64,000 bases of DNA from Pseudomonadota bacterium (GCA_023418595.1 JAEZZI010000024.1:1-64000), one strand, 5' to 3'. Positions 36,289-46,240 are shown, counted from the first letter of the stretch. Numbers and translations are program-made. Notes: generated by a model from the letters alone, not told the origin.

Positions 36289-37374
36289 ATGCCCAGCCTG
36301 TTCTCCCCCATCCAGCTCGGCGCGATCGAAGCCCCCAACCGCGTCCTGATGGCACCGCTGACGCGCGGACGCTCGGGCCGCGACGGCGTGCCGGACGCGC
36401 TGGTCGCCGAATATTATACCCAACGGGCAGGCGCGGGGCTCATCATCTCCGAGGCTACCGGCATCAGCCGTGAAGGGCTGGGTTGGCCGAACGCGCCGGG
36501 ATTGTGGACCGAGGCCCAGGTGGAGGGCTGGCGCCGCGTCACCGAAAGCGTCCACGAAGCAGGCGGGCGGATCGTCGCCCAGCTGTGGCATATGGGCCGC
36601 GTCGTTCATTCGTCGCTCGGCGGCGGCCAGCCGGTTTCGTCCTCGGCGACCACCGCGCCGGGCCAGGCGCACACCTATGACGGCAAGCAGGATTATGAGG
36701 AAGCGCGCCCGCTCGGCCTCGACGAGATTGCGCGCGTGCTCGACGATTATGCCCATGCCGCCGAAAATGCGAAGCGCGCCGGGTTCGACGGGGTCCAACT
36801 CCACGCCGCCAATGGCTATCTGATCGACCAGTTCCTGCGCGACAACGCCAATTTCCGCGACGACGATTACGGCGGATCGCCCGAAAACCGCATCCGCCTG
36901 CTGGTTCAGGCGACCGAGCGGCTGGCCGGTGTGTGGGGCGCCGACCGCGTATCGGTGCGGCTGTCGCCCAACGGCAATTCGCAGGGGGTAAAGGACAGCG
37001 ATCCCGCAAGCGTGTTCGTCCCCGCCGCCGCCGAACTGGAGCGGATCGGCATCGGCTTCCTCGAACTGCGCGAACCCGGTCCCGACGGCACCTTCGGCAA
37101 GTCGACCCAGCCCAAGCAGTCGCCCGCGATCCGCAAGGTGTTCAACCGCCCGCTGGTGCTGAACAGCGATTACAATCTCGAACGCGCGCAGGCCGATCTC
37201 GACTCCGGACTGGCGGATGCGATTAGCTTCGGGCGACCGTTCTTGGCCAATCCCGACCTGCCGGTGCGGCTGGAACGCGGCGCGCCGCTAAATCCGGACG
37301 ATATGGCGACCTGGTACAGCGCCGGGCCGGAGGGCTACACCGACTATCCGGCACTGGAAGCAGCTACGGCCTAA
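36289..37374 (+). CDS. Alkene reductase, old yellow enzyme family
   Basis: A 361-aa FMN-dependent TIM-barrel reductase of the NemA / N-ethylmaleimide reductase group. MAPLTRGRS (about 21-29), QLWHMGRV (about 98-105), substrate-binding HAANGYLIDQFLRD (His/Asn about 177-180) and GRPFLANPDLP near the end. It reduces activated alkenes and nitro esters with NAD(P)H. AAGGA stands 8 bp before the ATG at 36289; the frame runs further upstream without a site. Confidence 0.95.
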   Translation: MPSLFSPIQLGAIEAPNRVLMAPLTRGRSGRDGVPDALVAEYYTQRAGAGLIISEATGISREGLGWPNAPGLWTEAQVEGWRRVTESVHEAGGRIVAQLWHMGRVVHSSLGGGQPVSSSATTAPGQAHTYDGKQDYEEARPLGLDEIARVLDDYAHAAENAKRAGFDGVQLHAANGYLIDQFLRDNANFRDDDYGGSPENRIRLLVQATERLAGVWGADRVSVRLSPNGNSQGVKDSDPASVFVPAAAELERIGIGFLELREPGPDGTFGKSTQPKQSPAIRKVFNRPLVLNSDYNLERAQADLDSGLADAISFGRPFLANPDLPVRLERGAPLNPDDMATWYSAGPEGYTDYPALEAATA

Positions 37375-37379
37375 TGCAT

Positions 37380-37461
37380 CCGTACTCCCGCGAAAGCGGG
37401 AGTCCAGGGTGGCGGGTGGTGACCTTCGTTACCCTGGGCTCCCGCCTGCGCGGGAGGACGG
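37380..37461. repeat. Intergenic palindrome (GTACTCCCGCGAAAGCGGGA type)
   Basis: Arms of about 31 bp at 37380-37410 and 37431-37461 with few mismatches, each holding a CCCGC/GCGGG hairpin. It fills the gap between the convergent alkene reductase and acetyltransferase genes. Confidence 0.85.
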
Positions 37462-37481
37462 AAACGATTGCGCGCGAAAGT

Positions 37482-38021
37482 CTAACCCGCCCGCCGCGCG
37501 CGCCACTGGTCCGCGCTCTGGCCCCAGGCGTCGACCACCGCGTCCTGATAGGGTTGGGGCAGTTGGGTTCGCCCGCCATTGGTCGATCCCAGCCGTTTCG
37601 CCAGCGCGATCGAACGGATATTTTCGGGGTCGATGGTGTGGATGATGTGGCTCCACCCCAGCACATCGACGGCATAGTCCATGCACGCGACCGCGGCTTC
37701 ATGGGCATAGCCGTGTCCGGCGACGTCGAGAATCACGCCCCAGCCGACCTCGGTTCCCGGCCAGCCTTCGGGTTGCCACGGGCCGATCCGCCCGATCCAG
37801 CGCCCGGTATCGCGGACGACGACCGAGAACATCGCAAAGCCACGAATGTCCCACGCGCCGCGCATCGCGCACAGATCGCGCCAGCATTCGGCGCGGCTCT
37901 TCACTCCGCCGATAAAGCGTTGCGTCTCCGCATCCGCCGACATCGCCGCCCAGCCGTCCAGGTCGCTCGCCTGCGGCACCCGCAGCACCAATCGTTCGGT
38001 GAACAGGACCGGTTCCGTCAT
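37482..38021 (-). CDS. GNAT family N-acetyltransferase (RimJ-like)
   Basis: A 179-aa acetyltransferase of the ribosomal-protein type (Acetyltransf_3). [20 protein letters not shown] at the N-terminus and the GHGYAHEAA acetyl-CoA loop (about 97-105) with [12 protein letters not shown] near the end. Target unknown. Its ATG overlaps the ribH stop by 4 bp, so it is the last gene of the riboflavin operon, in the place where nusB often lies. Confidence 0.9.
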   Translation of the reverse strand: MTEPVLFTERLVLRVPQASDLDGWAAMSADAETQRFIGGVKSRAECWRDLCAMRGAWDIRGFAMFSVVVRDTGRWIGRIGPWQPEGWPGTEVGWGVILDVAGHGYAHEAAVACMDYAVDVLGWSHIIHTIDPENIRSIALAKRLGSTNGGRTQLPQPYQDAVVDAWGQSADQWRARRAG

Positions 38022-38440
38022 CCGCCGAACCGGGATTTGAGGTCGAGCATCGCGATCGCCGCGCGCGCGGCGTCGCCGCCCTTGTCCTTGTCGTCGGGAC
38101 GCGCGCGGACCAGTGCCTGCTGCTCGTCCTCGGTGGTCAGGATGCCGTTGCCGATCGGCGTCCCGTCGAGCGTCAGCGCCATGATCGCCCGCGCGCTTTC
38201 GCCCGCGACGATCTCGAAATGATAGGTTTCGCCGCGAATGACCACGCCGAGCGCGACATAGGCGTCGTAACGGTCGCTTTCGGACGCCATCGCGATCGCG
38301 CCGGGTACTTCGAGCGCGCCGGGGACGGTGACGGTTTCATGGCTATGCCCCGCCGCTTCGATCGCGGCGCGCGCGCCTTCGAGCAGCAGGTCGTTCAGAT
38401 GCGCGTAGAAGCGCGCTTCGACGATGAGGATATGTGCCAC
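38018..38440 (-). CDS. ribH: 6,7-dimethyl-8-ribityllumazine synthase
   Basis: A 140-aa lumazine synthase, condensing the RibD product with dihydroxybutanone phosphate. Typical motifs: [14 protein letters not shown] (about 40-53), [14 protein letters not shown] (about 69-82, with the catalytic His) and [13 protein letters not shown]. The length fits short alphaproteobacterial forms. It is separated from ribBX by a palindromic repeat. Confidence 0.96.
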   Translation of the reverse strand: MAHILIVEARFYAHLNDLLLEGARAAIEAAGHSHETVTVPGALEVPGAIAMASESDRYDAYVALGVVIRGETYHFEIVAGESARAIMALTLDGTPIGNGILTTEDEQQALVRARPDDKDKGGDAARAAIAMLDLKSRFGG

Positions 38441-38450
38441 GAACCAGACT

Positions 38451-38538
38451 CCGTTTGCCCTGTGCTTGTCGAAGGGCTGTCCTTCTTAAAGTCGGGCGGA
38501 AAAGCAGGACAGCGCTTCGACAGGCTCAGCGCGAACGG
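38451..38538. repeat. Long palindrome (CTTCGACAGGCTCAGCGCGA type) between ribBX and ribH
   Basis: Left arm 38451-38484 and right arm 38505-38538 pair over about 33 bp (for example GTCGAAGGGCTGTCC with GGACAGCGCTTCGAC). Same family as the repeat between etfB and etfA. It sits inside the riboflavin operon. Confidence 0.85.
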
Positions 38539-38541
38539 GAT

Positions 38542-39681
38542 TTATTGAATGGGCAGATCGATCGGCCGCTCGCCGACGATCGACAGGCCGTAACCGTCCA
38601 GCCCGACCAGCGTGTGATGGGTGTTGGTCAGCAGCACCATTTCGCCGACGCCGAGTTCGGTCAGGATCATCGCGCCGACGCCGTAATCGCGCAATTCGTC
38701 CATGTCCTTGGGCGGCAGCGTTCCGGTCTTGGCTTGCAGCGCGACGGTGAACTGGTCGGGGCGCGGGCGGTTGATGACGACGATGATCCCGGCGCCTTCC
38801 TCCGCGATGATTTCCATCGAGCGCTGAAGCAAAGCCGACCGCTCGCCGCTCTCGCCGAACAGGTCGGTAAAGGTGTTGAGCGCGTGCATCCGCACCAAGG
38901 TCGGCTTGCTCGGATCGACCCGGCCCTTGACCAGCGCGATCTGTTCGCTGCCGGTCGCCTTGTTCCAAAAGGTCATCGCGGTCCAGTCGCCGCCCCAGCG
39001 GCTGTGAAACTTCGCCTCGGCCCGCTTTTCGACAAGGTGATCGTGGCGGAAGCGATAGGCGATCAGGTCGCGAATCGTGCCGATCTTCAGCCCGTGCAAC
39101 TGCGCGAACGATACCAGATCGTCCATCCGCGCCATCGTGCCGTCGTCCTTCATGATCTCGCAGATCACGCCCGCAGGCGTCAGCCCGGCCAGCCGCGACA
39201 CGTCGACCGCGGCCTCGGTATGGCCCGCGCGGACCAAAACACCGCCATCGCGTGCCACGAGCGGAAAGACATGGCCCGGCGTCACGATCTCGTCCGCGCC
39301 CTTTGACGCATCAATGGCAACGGCAATGGTGCGCGCGCGGTCGGCGGCGGAAATGCCGGTGGTGACCCCGTCGCGCGCCTCGATCGAGACGGTGAAGGCG
39401 GTTTCGTGCCGCGTGCCGTTCTTGCGGCTCATCAGGTCGAGGCCGAGCTGCTCGACGCGGCTTTTGGACATGGCGAGGCAGATCAGCCCGCGACCATGTT
39501 TCGCCATGAAATTGATCGCATCGGGCGTCGCCATCTGGGCCGGAATGATGAGGTCGCCTTCATTCTCGCGATCCTCGTCGTCGACCAGGATATACATGCG
39601 GCCGTTGCGCGCCTCGTCGATGATCTCCTCGGGCGAGGAGAGAAAGGCGTGCGGAAGGCGGGCGAGTTCAGGCTTTGCCAC
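38542..39681 (-). CDS. ribB: 3,4-dihydroxy-2-butanone-4-phosphate synthase with degenerate GTP cyclohydrolase II-like domain (RibBX)
   Basis: A 379-aa protein. Residues ~10-205 are the DHBP synthase, with [17 protein letters not shown] (acidic loop) and [19 protein letters not shown]. Residues ~210-379 align with GTP cyclohydrolase II, but the zinc ligands are lost: where active enzymes have C...RCDC, this has [20 protein letters not shown] (Asn, Glu and Ser in place of Cys). So only the RibB reaction is expected and a separate ribA must be elsewhere. GTG at 39681 has GGAG upstream and overlaps ribE by 14 bp. Confidence 0.94.
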   Translation of the reverse strand: MAKPELARLPHAFLSSPEEIIDEARNGRMYILVDDEDRENEGDLIIPAQMATPDAINFMAKHGRGLICLAMSKSRVEQLGLDLMSRKNGTRHETAFTVSIEARDGVTTGISAADRARTIAVAIDASKGADEIVTPGHVFPLVARDGGVLVRAGHTEAAVDVSRLAGLTPAGVICEIMKDDGTMARMDDLVSFAQLHGLKIGTIRDLIAYRFRHDHLVEKRAEAKFHSRWGGDWTAMTFWNKATGSEQIALVKGRVDPSKPTLVRMHALNTFTDLFGESGERSALLQRSMEIIAEEGAGIIVVINRPRPDQFTVALQAKTGTLPPKDMDELRDYGVGAMILTELGVGEMVLLTNTHHTLVGLDGYGLSIVGERPIDLPIQ

Positions 39682-40276
39682 GGAGCTGCTCCATGCGTTG
39701 GAGATAGCGTGCGAGCACGTCGATCTCGATATTGACGGTCTGGCCCTCGGCAAGCGCGCCGAGCGTGGTGACCGATTGCGTGTGGGGGATCAGGTTGATC
39801 GCGAATTGCGCGGTGCCGTCTGCCTGGTCCGCGACCTCGTTGACGGTCAGCGACACCCCGTCGATCGTCACCGACCCCTTGGGCGCGATGAAGGGGGCGA
39901 GCGCGGCTGGGACCGAAAAAACGATCTTCTTCGATTCGCCGTCGGGCGCGACGCTGACCACCTGTCCGATGCCATCGACATGGCCGGTGACGATATGGCC
40001 CCCGAGTTCGTCGCCCAGCTTCAATGCGCGTTCGAGGTTGAGCGCGCGGCCCGCGGCCCATTGGTCGGCGGTGCGCGACACTGTCTCGCCCGACACATCG
40101 ACCGCGAACCAGCCCGGCCCCTTGTCCACCACGGTCAGGCAGACGCCCGAACACGCGATCGACGCGCCCAGATCGACGGTCGCGGTGTCATAGGCAGTGG
40201 CGATCCGCACGCGCCGGTCGCCGCGATCCTCGACGGATTCGATTCTGCCGATGTCGGTGACGATGCCGGTAAACAT
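39668..40276 (-). CDS. ribE: Riboflavin synthase, alpha subunit
   Basis: A 202-aa enzyme converting two lumazines to riboflavin. It starts with the classic MFTGIV and has two lumazine-binding halves, with [13 protein letters not shown] and [14 protein letters not shown] in the first/linker and [13 protein letters not shown] and [14 protein letters not shown] in the second. It starts 10 bp after ribD and overlaps ribBX by 14 bp. Confidence 0.96.
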   Translation of the reverse strand: MFTGIVTDIGRIESVEDRGDRRVRIATAYDTATVDLGASIACSGVCLTVVDKGPGWFAVDVSGETVSRTADQWAAGRALNLERALKLGDELGGHIVTGHVDGIGQVVSVAPDGESKKIVFSVPAALAPFIAPKGSVTIDGVSLTVNEVADQADGTAQFAINLIPHTQSVTTLGALAEGQTVNIEIDVLARYLQRMEQLRGKA

Positions 40277-40286
40277 GCGTGTTCCT

Positions 40287-41267
40287 TCAGTCTCGCACGC
40301 GCTCGTAGACTTCGAGGGTGTCGCTGCCAAGCATTCGCGTGTCGACCCGCCGCCAGCGGCCATGTGCATCGGCGAGGCTGCCAAGCCCAATGTCCCCCAG
40401 CGCGGCGCGCCCCTCGCCGATCAGGATGGGCGCGCGGTAGAGGAGCAGGCGATCGACCAGATCGGCGGCGAGGAACGCCGATGCCGCGCCCGCCCCGCCC
40501 TCGACCATCAGGTGATCGACCAGCGGTTGGGTGACCGCAGCCTCTGCCGACGCAACCGCGCTCCAGCCTTCGGGGGCCTCGCCGTGCGTCAGCAGCAGCC
40601 GCGTCGGCGCGCGATCCTCCAGCCCCGGCAACCGCACGTCGAGCCGCGGCGCATCGGCGTCGAACGTGCCGCGTCCGACCAAGATGGCGTCATGACGCGC
40701 GCGTTCGACATGGCCATGCGCGCGCGCCGCCTGGCCGGTGATCCACTGGCTCTCCCCGTCGCCCCGCGCGATCCGCCCGTCGAGCGAGGTCGCGAGTTTC
40801 AGCGTCACATGCGCCCGGCCAAACCGCTGGCGGGTCAGAAATCCCCGCATCGCGCGCGCGGCATCGGCTGCCCCGGGGCCGACGGTCACCTCAATCCCTG
40901 CCGCCTCAAGCGCTGCGATGCCCTTGCCGTCGGTTCGCGGATCCGGATCGCGAAGCCCGATCACCACGCGCGCAACCCCGCTCGCGAGGATGCTCGCGGT
41001 GCAGGTTGGCCCGCGCGGCGACACATGCGCGCAGGGCTCAAGGCTGGTGTAGAGCGTGCCGCCGCGAGCGGTGTCACCCGCCTGTTCCAGCGCCATCGCT
41101 TCGGCATGCGGACGACCGCCGGGCCGGGTCCAGCCGCGTCCGATCACCCGGCCATCGCGGACGATGATCGCACCCACACACGGGTTGGGCGCCGTTCGTC
41201 CGCGACCGCGCAACGACAAGCCGACCGCCGCCGCCATCCAGCGCGCGTCGTCGTTCAGATGCCCCAT
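40287..41267 (-). CDS. ribD: Bifunctional deaminase/reductase RibD
   Basis: A 326-aa enzyme doing the second and third steps of riboflavin synthesis. N-terminal zinc deaminase (residues ~1-145) with [11 protein letters not shown] and [15 protein letters not shown] as ligands; C-terminal reductase (~150-325) with [20 protein letters not shown] and a glycine-rich [13 protein letters not shown]. The ATG at 41267 overlaps the upstream 116-aa gene by 13 bp. No FMN riboswitch is visible upstream. Confidence 0.96.
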   Translation of the reverse strand: MGHLNDDARWMAAAVGLSLRGRGRTAPNPCVGAIIVRDGRVIGRGWTRPGGRPHAEAMALEQAGDTARGGTLYTSLEPCAHVSPRGPTCTASILASGVARVVIGLRDPDPRTDGKGIAALEAAGIEVTVGPGAADAARAMRGFLTRQRFGRAHVTLKLATSLDGRIARGDGESQWITGQAARAHGHVERARHDAILVGRGTFDADAPRLDVRLPGLEDRAPTRLLLTHGEAPEGWSAVASAEAAVTQPLVDHLMVEGGAGAASAFLAADLVDRLLLYRAPILIGEGRAALGDIGLGSLADAHGRWRRVDTRMLGSDTLEVYERVRD

Positions 41268-41605
41268 GAATTGAGCTTGTCGTCCAGCCGCTTGAATTCG
41301 GCCTGACGCTTTTCCTGCCGCGCCTTCAGCTCGGCGAGGATCTTGTCGCGCTCGGCCTTCATCACCGCCTGACGTGCGATGATTTCCTCGTCGGTACGGT
41401 CCAGCCGCCAATCCTCGACATATTGAATGTCGCGCTTGTAGGCCCGCTCGAAGAAGCTGTCCTTCACGAACCCGGCGATCAGCAGCGACGTGATCCCGAC
41501 CGAAATGATCAGGAACAGCAATCGATGCGGCTGTTCGCGCTTGGTCACATAATCGCGCAGGTCGCGGTACGCATTGGCGGGCGAGAGGAATCGGAACTGT
41601 GCCAT
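41255..41605 (-). CDS. Small membrane protein with charged helical tail, 116 aa
   Basis: A 116-aa protein with one hydrophobic helix (about 30-50, LLFLIISVGITSLLIAGFV) and a long charged, helical C-terminus (EEIIARQAVMKAERDKILAE, then LKARQEKRQAEFKRLDDK) likely to form a coiled coil. First gene of the riboflavin operon by position and overlaps ribD by 13 bp. I do not know its function; it may be unrelated to riboflavin. Confidence 0.8.
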   Translation of the reverse strand: MAQFRFLSPANAYRDLRDYVTKREQPHRLLFLIISVGITSLLIAGFVKDSFFERAYKRDIQYVEDWRLDRTDEEIIARQAVMKAERDKILAELKARQEKRQAEFKRLDDKLNSWGI

Positions 41606-41620
41606 GGTGCGATCAAAGAT

Positions 41621-41650
41621 AGGGGCTGACCGCCGATGCGACCAGCCCCT
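41621..41650 (-). terminator. Possible terminator after tonB
   Basis: On the minus strand GGGGCTG...CAGCCCC (7-bp stem plus partly paired interior) followed by TATCTTTGATC, 39 bp after the TonB stop and just before the 116-aa gene. Confidence 0.5.
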
Positions 41651-41688
41651 TCCCCCGGAAAGCCCCAGGGGATCGCTGAGGACGCCGG

Positions 41689-42366
41689 TCAGTTCAGAAC
41701 AAATGTCACCGACATCCGATACCAGCTTTCGACGCTGACCCCGTCGCGCGTCGCGGGGCGGAATCGCCACTGCGACAATGCCTGTCTGCGCGTCGCCGCG
41801 AAAAAGGCGTCGCTGGTCGCCGATATCCGCTCGATCGCCTTCACCCGGCCATCGGTGCCGACCAGCACCCGCACCACCACCTGTCCGTCGCGGCCTTCGC
41901 GCTGTTCGGACGGCGGATAGGCGGGCTGAAACCGGTCGGCGAAGCGCGGGTCGACCGACACCCCGACCATCACCGGCGCGGGCGTCTCCACCGGCCGCGT
42001 TCCGATGCCCGTCCCGCCGGGGCCGACCGGAGGAAGCGGGGCGGGCAGCGGACCGATGTCGAAGACCGGCCCGGTGCTCGGCACATCGGCGAGCGGTGTC
42101 GGCATATCGGGCCGCGGCAGCGGTGCGGGCGCAGGTTTCAGCAGCGGGGTCGAGTCGGTCGTCGGCTGCGGCTCGGGCGGAATCGGGACGGGCTCGGGCG
42201 GCAGCGGAATGTTGCGCGTCGTCAGCGCAGGTCGCTCGGCATGGCCGGGCACCCATTCGGGCGCGGCCAGGAACAGCGCGGCCAGCACGCCGCCGTTGAT
42301 CGCGAGCGCGACGGCCATGCTGGTGGGGTTGATGTGAAAGCGGCGATCCGAACGGTCAGCGTACAT
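41689..42366 (-). CDS. tonB: Energy transducer TonB
   Basis: A 225-aa periplasm-spanning protein. One N-terminal helix (about 19-37), a Pro-rich linker (about 45-115 with PPEPVPIPPEPQP), and a TonB C-terminal domain (about 140-225: FQPAYPPSEQREGRDGQVVV, ALSQWRFRPATRDG). It passes proton-motive energy to outer-membrane receptors such as those at the start of the window. The ATG at 42366 has AGGAG 9 bp upstream. ExbB/ExbD are not in the window. Confidence 0.93.
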   Translation of the reverse strand: MYADRSDRRFHINPTSMAVALAINGGVLAALFLAAPEWVPGHAERPALTTRNIPLPPEPVPIPPEPQPTTDSTPLLKPAPAPLPRPDMPTPLADVPSTGPVFDIGPLPAPLPPVGPGGTGIGTRPVETPAPVMVGVSVDPRFADRFQPAYPPSEQREGRDGQVVVRVLVGTDGRVKAIERISATSDAFFAATRRQALSQWRFRPATRDGVSVESWYRMSVTFVLN

Positions 42367-42490
42367 CGCAGTCGCACTCCTGATTGTTGCCAGGTTGTGC
42401 AAGAATAGATCATCTTACCCGTGTCACCTAAGCGTTTCGTTTCGCAACTAAAGCTTTGTGAGACAGAATATGTTTTCGCCCACTTCCGAT

Positions 42491-42566
42491 CGTTCGTTTC
42501 GAGCGAAGTCGAGAAACGTGAACCAAGCGTGCCGGCCGCGTTTCTCGACTTCGCTCGAATTGAACG
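42491..42566. repeat. Intergenic palindrome (TTTCGAGCGAAGTCGAGAAA type)
   Basis: Arms of 28 bp at 42491-42518 and 42539-42566 pair with few mismatches around a 20-bp centre. It sits 21 bp after the gltX stop and upstream of tonB. Confidence 0.85.
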
Positions 42567-42587
42567 AAGCGGGGCGCGCGCGATAAA

Positions 42588-43919
42588 CTACCGATGCTTC
42601 AACCGCTCGATCGTCGCTTCGCGCCCGATCAGCGGCAGCAGCGCCGCCATGTCCGGCCCGGCGTCGCGTCCGGTCAGCGCCAGGCGCAGCGGCAGGAACA
42701 GCGCCTTGCCCTTGCGCCCGGTCAGTTCCTTCAGATTGTTGGTGATCTGATGCCAGGGATCGCCAAGCCAGTCGGCGACCGCCGCTTCCAGCGCGGCGGC
42801 GTCGAGCAGCGCGTGATCGTCCGCGCTTGCCACCGGCGGGGTGAACGGCCCGGTGATGATCGCCCACCAGTCGGCGGCCTCATCAAGCGTCGACAGGTTG
42901 GCCTTCACTGTGTTCCACGCCATGCCGTTCATGCCCTTGGGCAGGCGGCGGACGACGCGGGTATAGGGAAGCTGGTGGACGATCCGCGCATTCACCTGCG
43001 CCAGCTCGGTTTCGTCGAACCGCGCAGGCGCGCGTCCGAAATGCGAAAAGTCGAATGCATCGATCAGCGGCTGGGGATCGACGACCGGCTCCACCGGCTG
43101 GCTGGTGCCGATGCGCGCAAGCAGCGAGATCAGCGCCTGCGGCTCGATGCCGATGTCGCGGAAGTGATCGACGCCGAGCGAGCCCAGCCGCTTCGACAAT
43201 TTGCCTTCGCTACCGGTCAACAACGCCGCATGCGCGAACACCGGCGGCTTTGCCCCCAGCGCTTCGAACATCTGCACCTGAGCGGCGGTATTCGACACAT
43301 GATCCTCGCCGCGCACGACATGGGTGATGGCCATGTCGATATCGTCGATGACGCTGGGGAGCAGATAGAGCCACGATCCGTCGCCGCGCCGGATCACCGG
43401 ATCGGACATGGTTTTGGGGTCGAAATGCTGGCGTCCACGCACCTGGTCGTCCCATTCGATCGGCGCGTCGTGGGACAGTCGGAAGCGCCAGTGCGGACGG
43501 ACGCCCTCTCGCTCCAACGCCGCGCGGTCGTCATCGGTCAGCTTCAGCGCCGCGCGGTCGTACACCGGCGGCAGCCCGCGCCCCAGTTGCACCTTGCGCT
43601 TGAGGTCGAGCTCCTCGGGCGTTTCGTAACAGGGATAGACCCGCCCGCTCGCGACCAGCTCGGCAAAGCGCGCGTCATAGCGATCGAACCGCGCCGATTG
43701 GCGCGCCTCGCCGTCGGGTGTCATGCCCAGCCAGTCGAGGTCGGCGCGAATCGCATCGACGAAGCGTTCCTCCGATCGCGCAGCGTCGGTATCGTCGATC
43801 CGCAGCAGGAACCTTCCGCCCTTCGAGCGCGCGAACATCCAGTTGTGGAGCGCGGTGCGCAGATTTCCGACATGAAGGCGGCCGGTCGGGCTGGGCGCGA
43901 AACGAGTGATGACGGTCAT
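42588..43919 (-). CDS. gltX: Glutamyl-tRNA synthetase
   Basis: A 443-aa class I synthetase. Start MTVITRFAPSPTGRLHVGNL places the HIGH-type HVGN at about 16-19; the KMSKS-type KLSKRLG is at about 239. LLRIDDTDAARSEERF and VVRGEDHVSNTAAQ are family signatures. Alphaproteobacteria often have two gltX genes, so it may charge tRNA-Glu, tRNA-Gln or both. The ATG at 43919 is set by homology; the frame is open upstream. Confidence 0.95.
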   Translation of the reverse strand: MTVITRFAPSPTGRLHVGNLRTALHNWMFARSKGGRFLLRIDDTDAARSEERFVDAIRADLDWLGMTPDGEARQSARFDRYDARFAELVASGRVYPCYETPEELDLKRKVQLGRGLPPVYDRAALKLTDDDRAALEREGVRPHWRFRLSHDAPIEWDDQVRGRQHFDPKTMSDPVIRRGDGSWLYLLPSVIDDIDMAITHVVRGEDHVSNTAAQVQMFEALGAKPPVFAHAALLTGSEGKLSKRLGSLGVDHFRDIGIEPQALISLLARIGTSQPVEPVVDPQPLIDAFDFSHFGRAPARFDETELAQVNARIVHQLPYTRVVRRLPKGMNGMAWNTVKANLSTLDEAADWWAIITGPFTPPVASADDHALLDAAALEAAVADWLGDPWHQITNNLKELTGRKGKALFLPLRLALTGRDAGPDMAALLPLIGREATIERLKHR

Positions 43920-44041
43920 GATCCGCGCCCTAACCGAAATTCCGACGCGCGGAAACGCCTTCGCCCTTTGCCTTCGCGACGGGCGCGGATAAGGGGGTGC
44001 CGCTGCTCCTTGCATGACAGTTCGGTGAAAGGGTCCACGCC

Positions 44042-44977
44042 ATGAAACTCCTCGCGGGCAATTCCAATCTTCCGCTCGCGCAGGCCGTGGCCAGCTATCT
44101 CGAATCGCCATTGACCCAGGCCAATGTCCGGCGCTTCGCCGACGAGGAAATCTTCGTCGAGATCCTCGAAAATGTCCGTGGCGAGGATGTGTTCGTGCTC
44201 CAGTCGACGTCGTTTCCGGCCAACGACAATCTGATGGAGCTGCTCATCATGATCGATGCGCTGCGCCGCGCGTCGGCCAGGCGTATCACCGCCGTCCTTC
44301 CCTATTTCGGCTATGCCCGCCAGGACCGAAAGCCCGGTCCGCGCACGCCGATCTCGGCCAAGCTGGTCGCCAACCTGATTACCACGGCGGGCGCCGACCG
44401 GGTGCTGTCGGTCGACCTCCATGCCGGGCAGATCCAGGGATTCTTCGATATCCCGACCGACAATCTCTATGGCGCGCCGGTGATGTCGGAGGATATCAAG
44501 GCGCGGTTTTCCGACAAGAATCTGATGGTGGTGTCGCCCGACGTCGGCGGCGTGGTTCGTGCGCGCTCGCTGGCCAAGCGGCTCGACAACGCGCCGCTTG
44601 CCATCGTCGACAAGCGCCGCGAACGCGCGGGCGAATCGGAGGTGATGAACATCATCGGCGATGTCGAGGGGCGTTTCTGCATCCTGATCGACGATATCGT
44701 CGATTCGGCAGGCACGCTGTGCAACGCAGGCGCGGCGCTGAAGGCGGCAGGGGCGGAAGGCGTCGTCGCCTATTGCACTCACGGCGTGCTGTCGGGCGGC
44801 GCGGTCGCGCGCGTCGATGCGTCGGAACTGCACGAACTGGTCATCACCGATTCGATCGGCAACCATGACGTTATCGCCCCTTCGACCAAGGTCCGTCACC
44901 TGACCATCGCGCCGCTGATCGCGGAGGCGATCCGCCGCATCGCGGACGAAAGCTCGGTGTCCAGCCTGTTCGATTGA
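44042..44977 (+). CDS. prs: Ribose-phosphate pyrophosphokinase
   Basis: A 311-aa enzyme making PRPP for nucleotide, His and Trp synthesis. [40 protein letters not shown] (about 98-117) and the PRPP-binding [15 protein letters not shown] (about 219-233) are diagnostic. Divergent from gltX. Ends at a palindrome shared with the converging exporter gene. Confidence 0.96.
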   Translation: MKLLAGNSNLPLAQAVASYLESPLTQANVRRFADEEIFVEILENVRGEDVFVLQSTSFPANDNLMELLIMIDALRRASARRITAVLPYFGYARQDRKPGPRTPISAKLVANLITTAGADRVLSVDLHAGQIQGFFDIPTDNLYGAPVMSEDIKARFSDKNLMVVSPDVGGVVRARSLAKRLDNAPLAIVDKRRERAGESEVMNIIGDVEGRFCILIDDIVDSAGTLCNAGAALKAAGAEGVVAYCTHGVLSGGAVARVDASELHELVITDSIGNHDVIAPSTKVRHLTIAPLIAEAIRRIADESSVSSLFD

Positions 44978-44980
44978 CCG

Positions 44981-45062
44981 CCGTGCTCCCGCGAAGGCGG
45001 GAGCCCAGGGTTGCGAAGGACCGCGTGTGTGGCTCTGGGCTCCCGCTTTCGCGGGAGCACGG
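44981..45062. repeat. Intergenic palindrome (CGTGCTCCCGCGAAGGCGGG type)
   Basis: Arms of 30 bp (44981-45010 and 45033-45062), 28 of 30 paired, each with an internal CTCCCGC/GCGGGAG hairpin. Lies between the convergent prs and TauE genes. Confidence 0.9.
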
Positions 45063-45067
45063 ACGGC

Positions 45068-45814
45068 CTAGACGATCCCGTCCCAGACCAGCTTCACGCC
45101 CACCGCGATCATCAGCACATAGATCGCGGTATAGAAGCGCCCCGCGCTCACCCGCCGCACCAGCCACACCCCCGCAAAGGTCGAGGCGATCGCCACCGGC
45201 ATCAGCGCGGCTGCGGTCAGCATATTCTCACGCGTGAACTGACCCAGCGCGGCATAGGCGGGCACTTTCAGCCAGTTGACCGCAAAAAAGAAGAAGGCGC
45301 TGGTCCCGACCAGCATGTCGCGCGCCAGCTGGCGGGGCAGCACCCAGAACTGGAAGGGCGGCGCGCCGGCATGGGCGATCTGGCTGGTGAAGCCCGATGC
45401 GATCCCGAACAGCTGCCCGCTCCACCCCGGCAAGTGCCGGGGAACGGGCGGATCGCCACGCTCGACCCACAGCCGGTACGCGCCAAACAGGATCGAGATC
45501 GCCCCCACCGCCGCCATCACCGCTTCGGGCGACACGCTGGCGGCGTAAAGATAGCCGAGCAATATGCCGATCCCCGCCCCCGGCAGCATCGCTGCGATTA
45601 CGCCCCAGTCGATGGTGCGCCGGAATGCCCAGACGCTGACGACATCCTGCACCATCAGGATCGGCAGCAGGATCGCCGCGGCCTGAACCGGGTCGACCGC
45701 GAACAACAGCATCGGCAGCGACAGCGCGCCCATGCCCGAAAATCCCCCCTTGGCGAGTCCCAGCAACACCACCGCGGGGACGGCGAGCAGATAAAAAAGC
45801 GGGTCGGCGAGCAT
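45068..45814 (-). CDS. TauE/SafE family sulfite/anion exporter
   Basis: A 248-aa inner-membrane protein with eight hydrophobic segments. The N-terminal GLAKGGFSGMGALSLPML is the TauE/SafE repeat motif and recurs in weaker form in the second half (GFTSQIAHAGAPPFQFWVLP). Substrate unknown. The ATG at 45814 is chosen by the helix that follows; an ATG six codons earlier is possible. Confidence 0.88.
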   Translation of the reverse strand: MLADPLFYLLAVPAVVLLGLAKGGFSGMGALSLPMLLFAVDPVQAAAILLPILMVQDVVSVWAFRRTIDWGVIAAMLPGAGIGILLGYLYAASVSPEAVMAAVGAISILFGAYRLWVERGDPPVPRHLPGWSGQLFGIASGFTSQIAHAGAPPFQFWVLPRQLARDMLVGTSAFFFFAVNWLKVPAYAALGQFTRENMLTAAALMPVAIASTFAGVWLVRRVSAGRFYTAIYVLMIAVGVKLVWDGIV

Positions 45815-45901
45815 CGCTTTTTCGCCTAGCATGTTCGATGGCGATTGCGAGCGGCCCGAAACTGGGCATGATCGCCGTGGGTCGTGAGTAACGGAGTAAC
45901 G

Positions 45902-46213
45902 ATGAGTCATCCTTCCGACGGCGCGCTGGGCGACAATCGCCGCGCGCTGCGCCAGCCGATTGCGGTCACCGCGCAGATCCGCGATGGCCGCGGGCCGAAA
46001 TTCGCGTGTCGTCTTCTCGATCTGTCGACCACCGGGTTCCGGGCGGAGGCAGTGCATCCGCTCAGCATCGGCGACACCGTCTGGGTGACGCTGCCGGGCA
46101 TGAGCGGGATGGAGGCCGAAGTTGCCTGGCGCGACGATTTCACCATCGGTTGCCGCTTCAAACAGCCGCTATACGGCCCGATCTTCGACAATCTGATCCG
46201 CGCCAACGGTTGA
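45902..46213 (+). CDS. PilZ domain protein
   Basis: A 103-aa single-domain protein. The two c-di-GMP contact motifs are present: RRALRQP near residue 14 (RXXXR) and DLSTTGF at about 42 (D/NXSXXG). It should bind cyclic di-GMP and could respond to cyclases such as the one at 22884. GGAG precedes the ATG at 45902. Confidence 0.88.
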   Translation: MSHPSDGALGDNRRALRQPIAVTAQIRDGRGPKFACRLLDLSTTGFRAEAVHPLSIGDTVWVTLPGMSGMEAEVAWRDDFTIGCRFKQPLYGPIFDNLIRANG

Positions 46214-46240
46214 TTCGGGTGGCGCAAAAGCGGCTGCGCC

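Noticed and set aside
41606..41688. Possible FMN riboswitch before the riboflavin operon
   Set aside because: The gap is only 83 bp and has none of the conserved RFN element segments; it holds a terminator-like hairpin of tonB instead.
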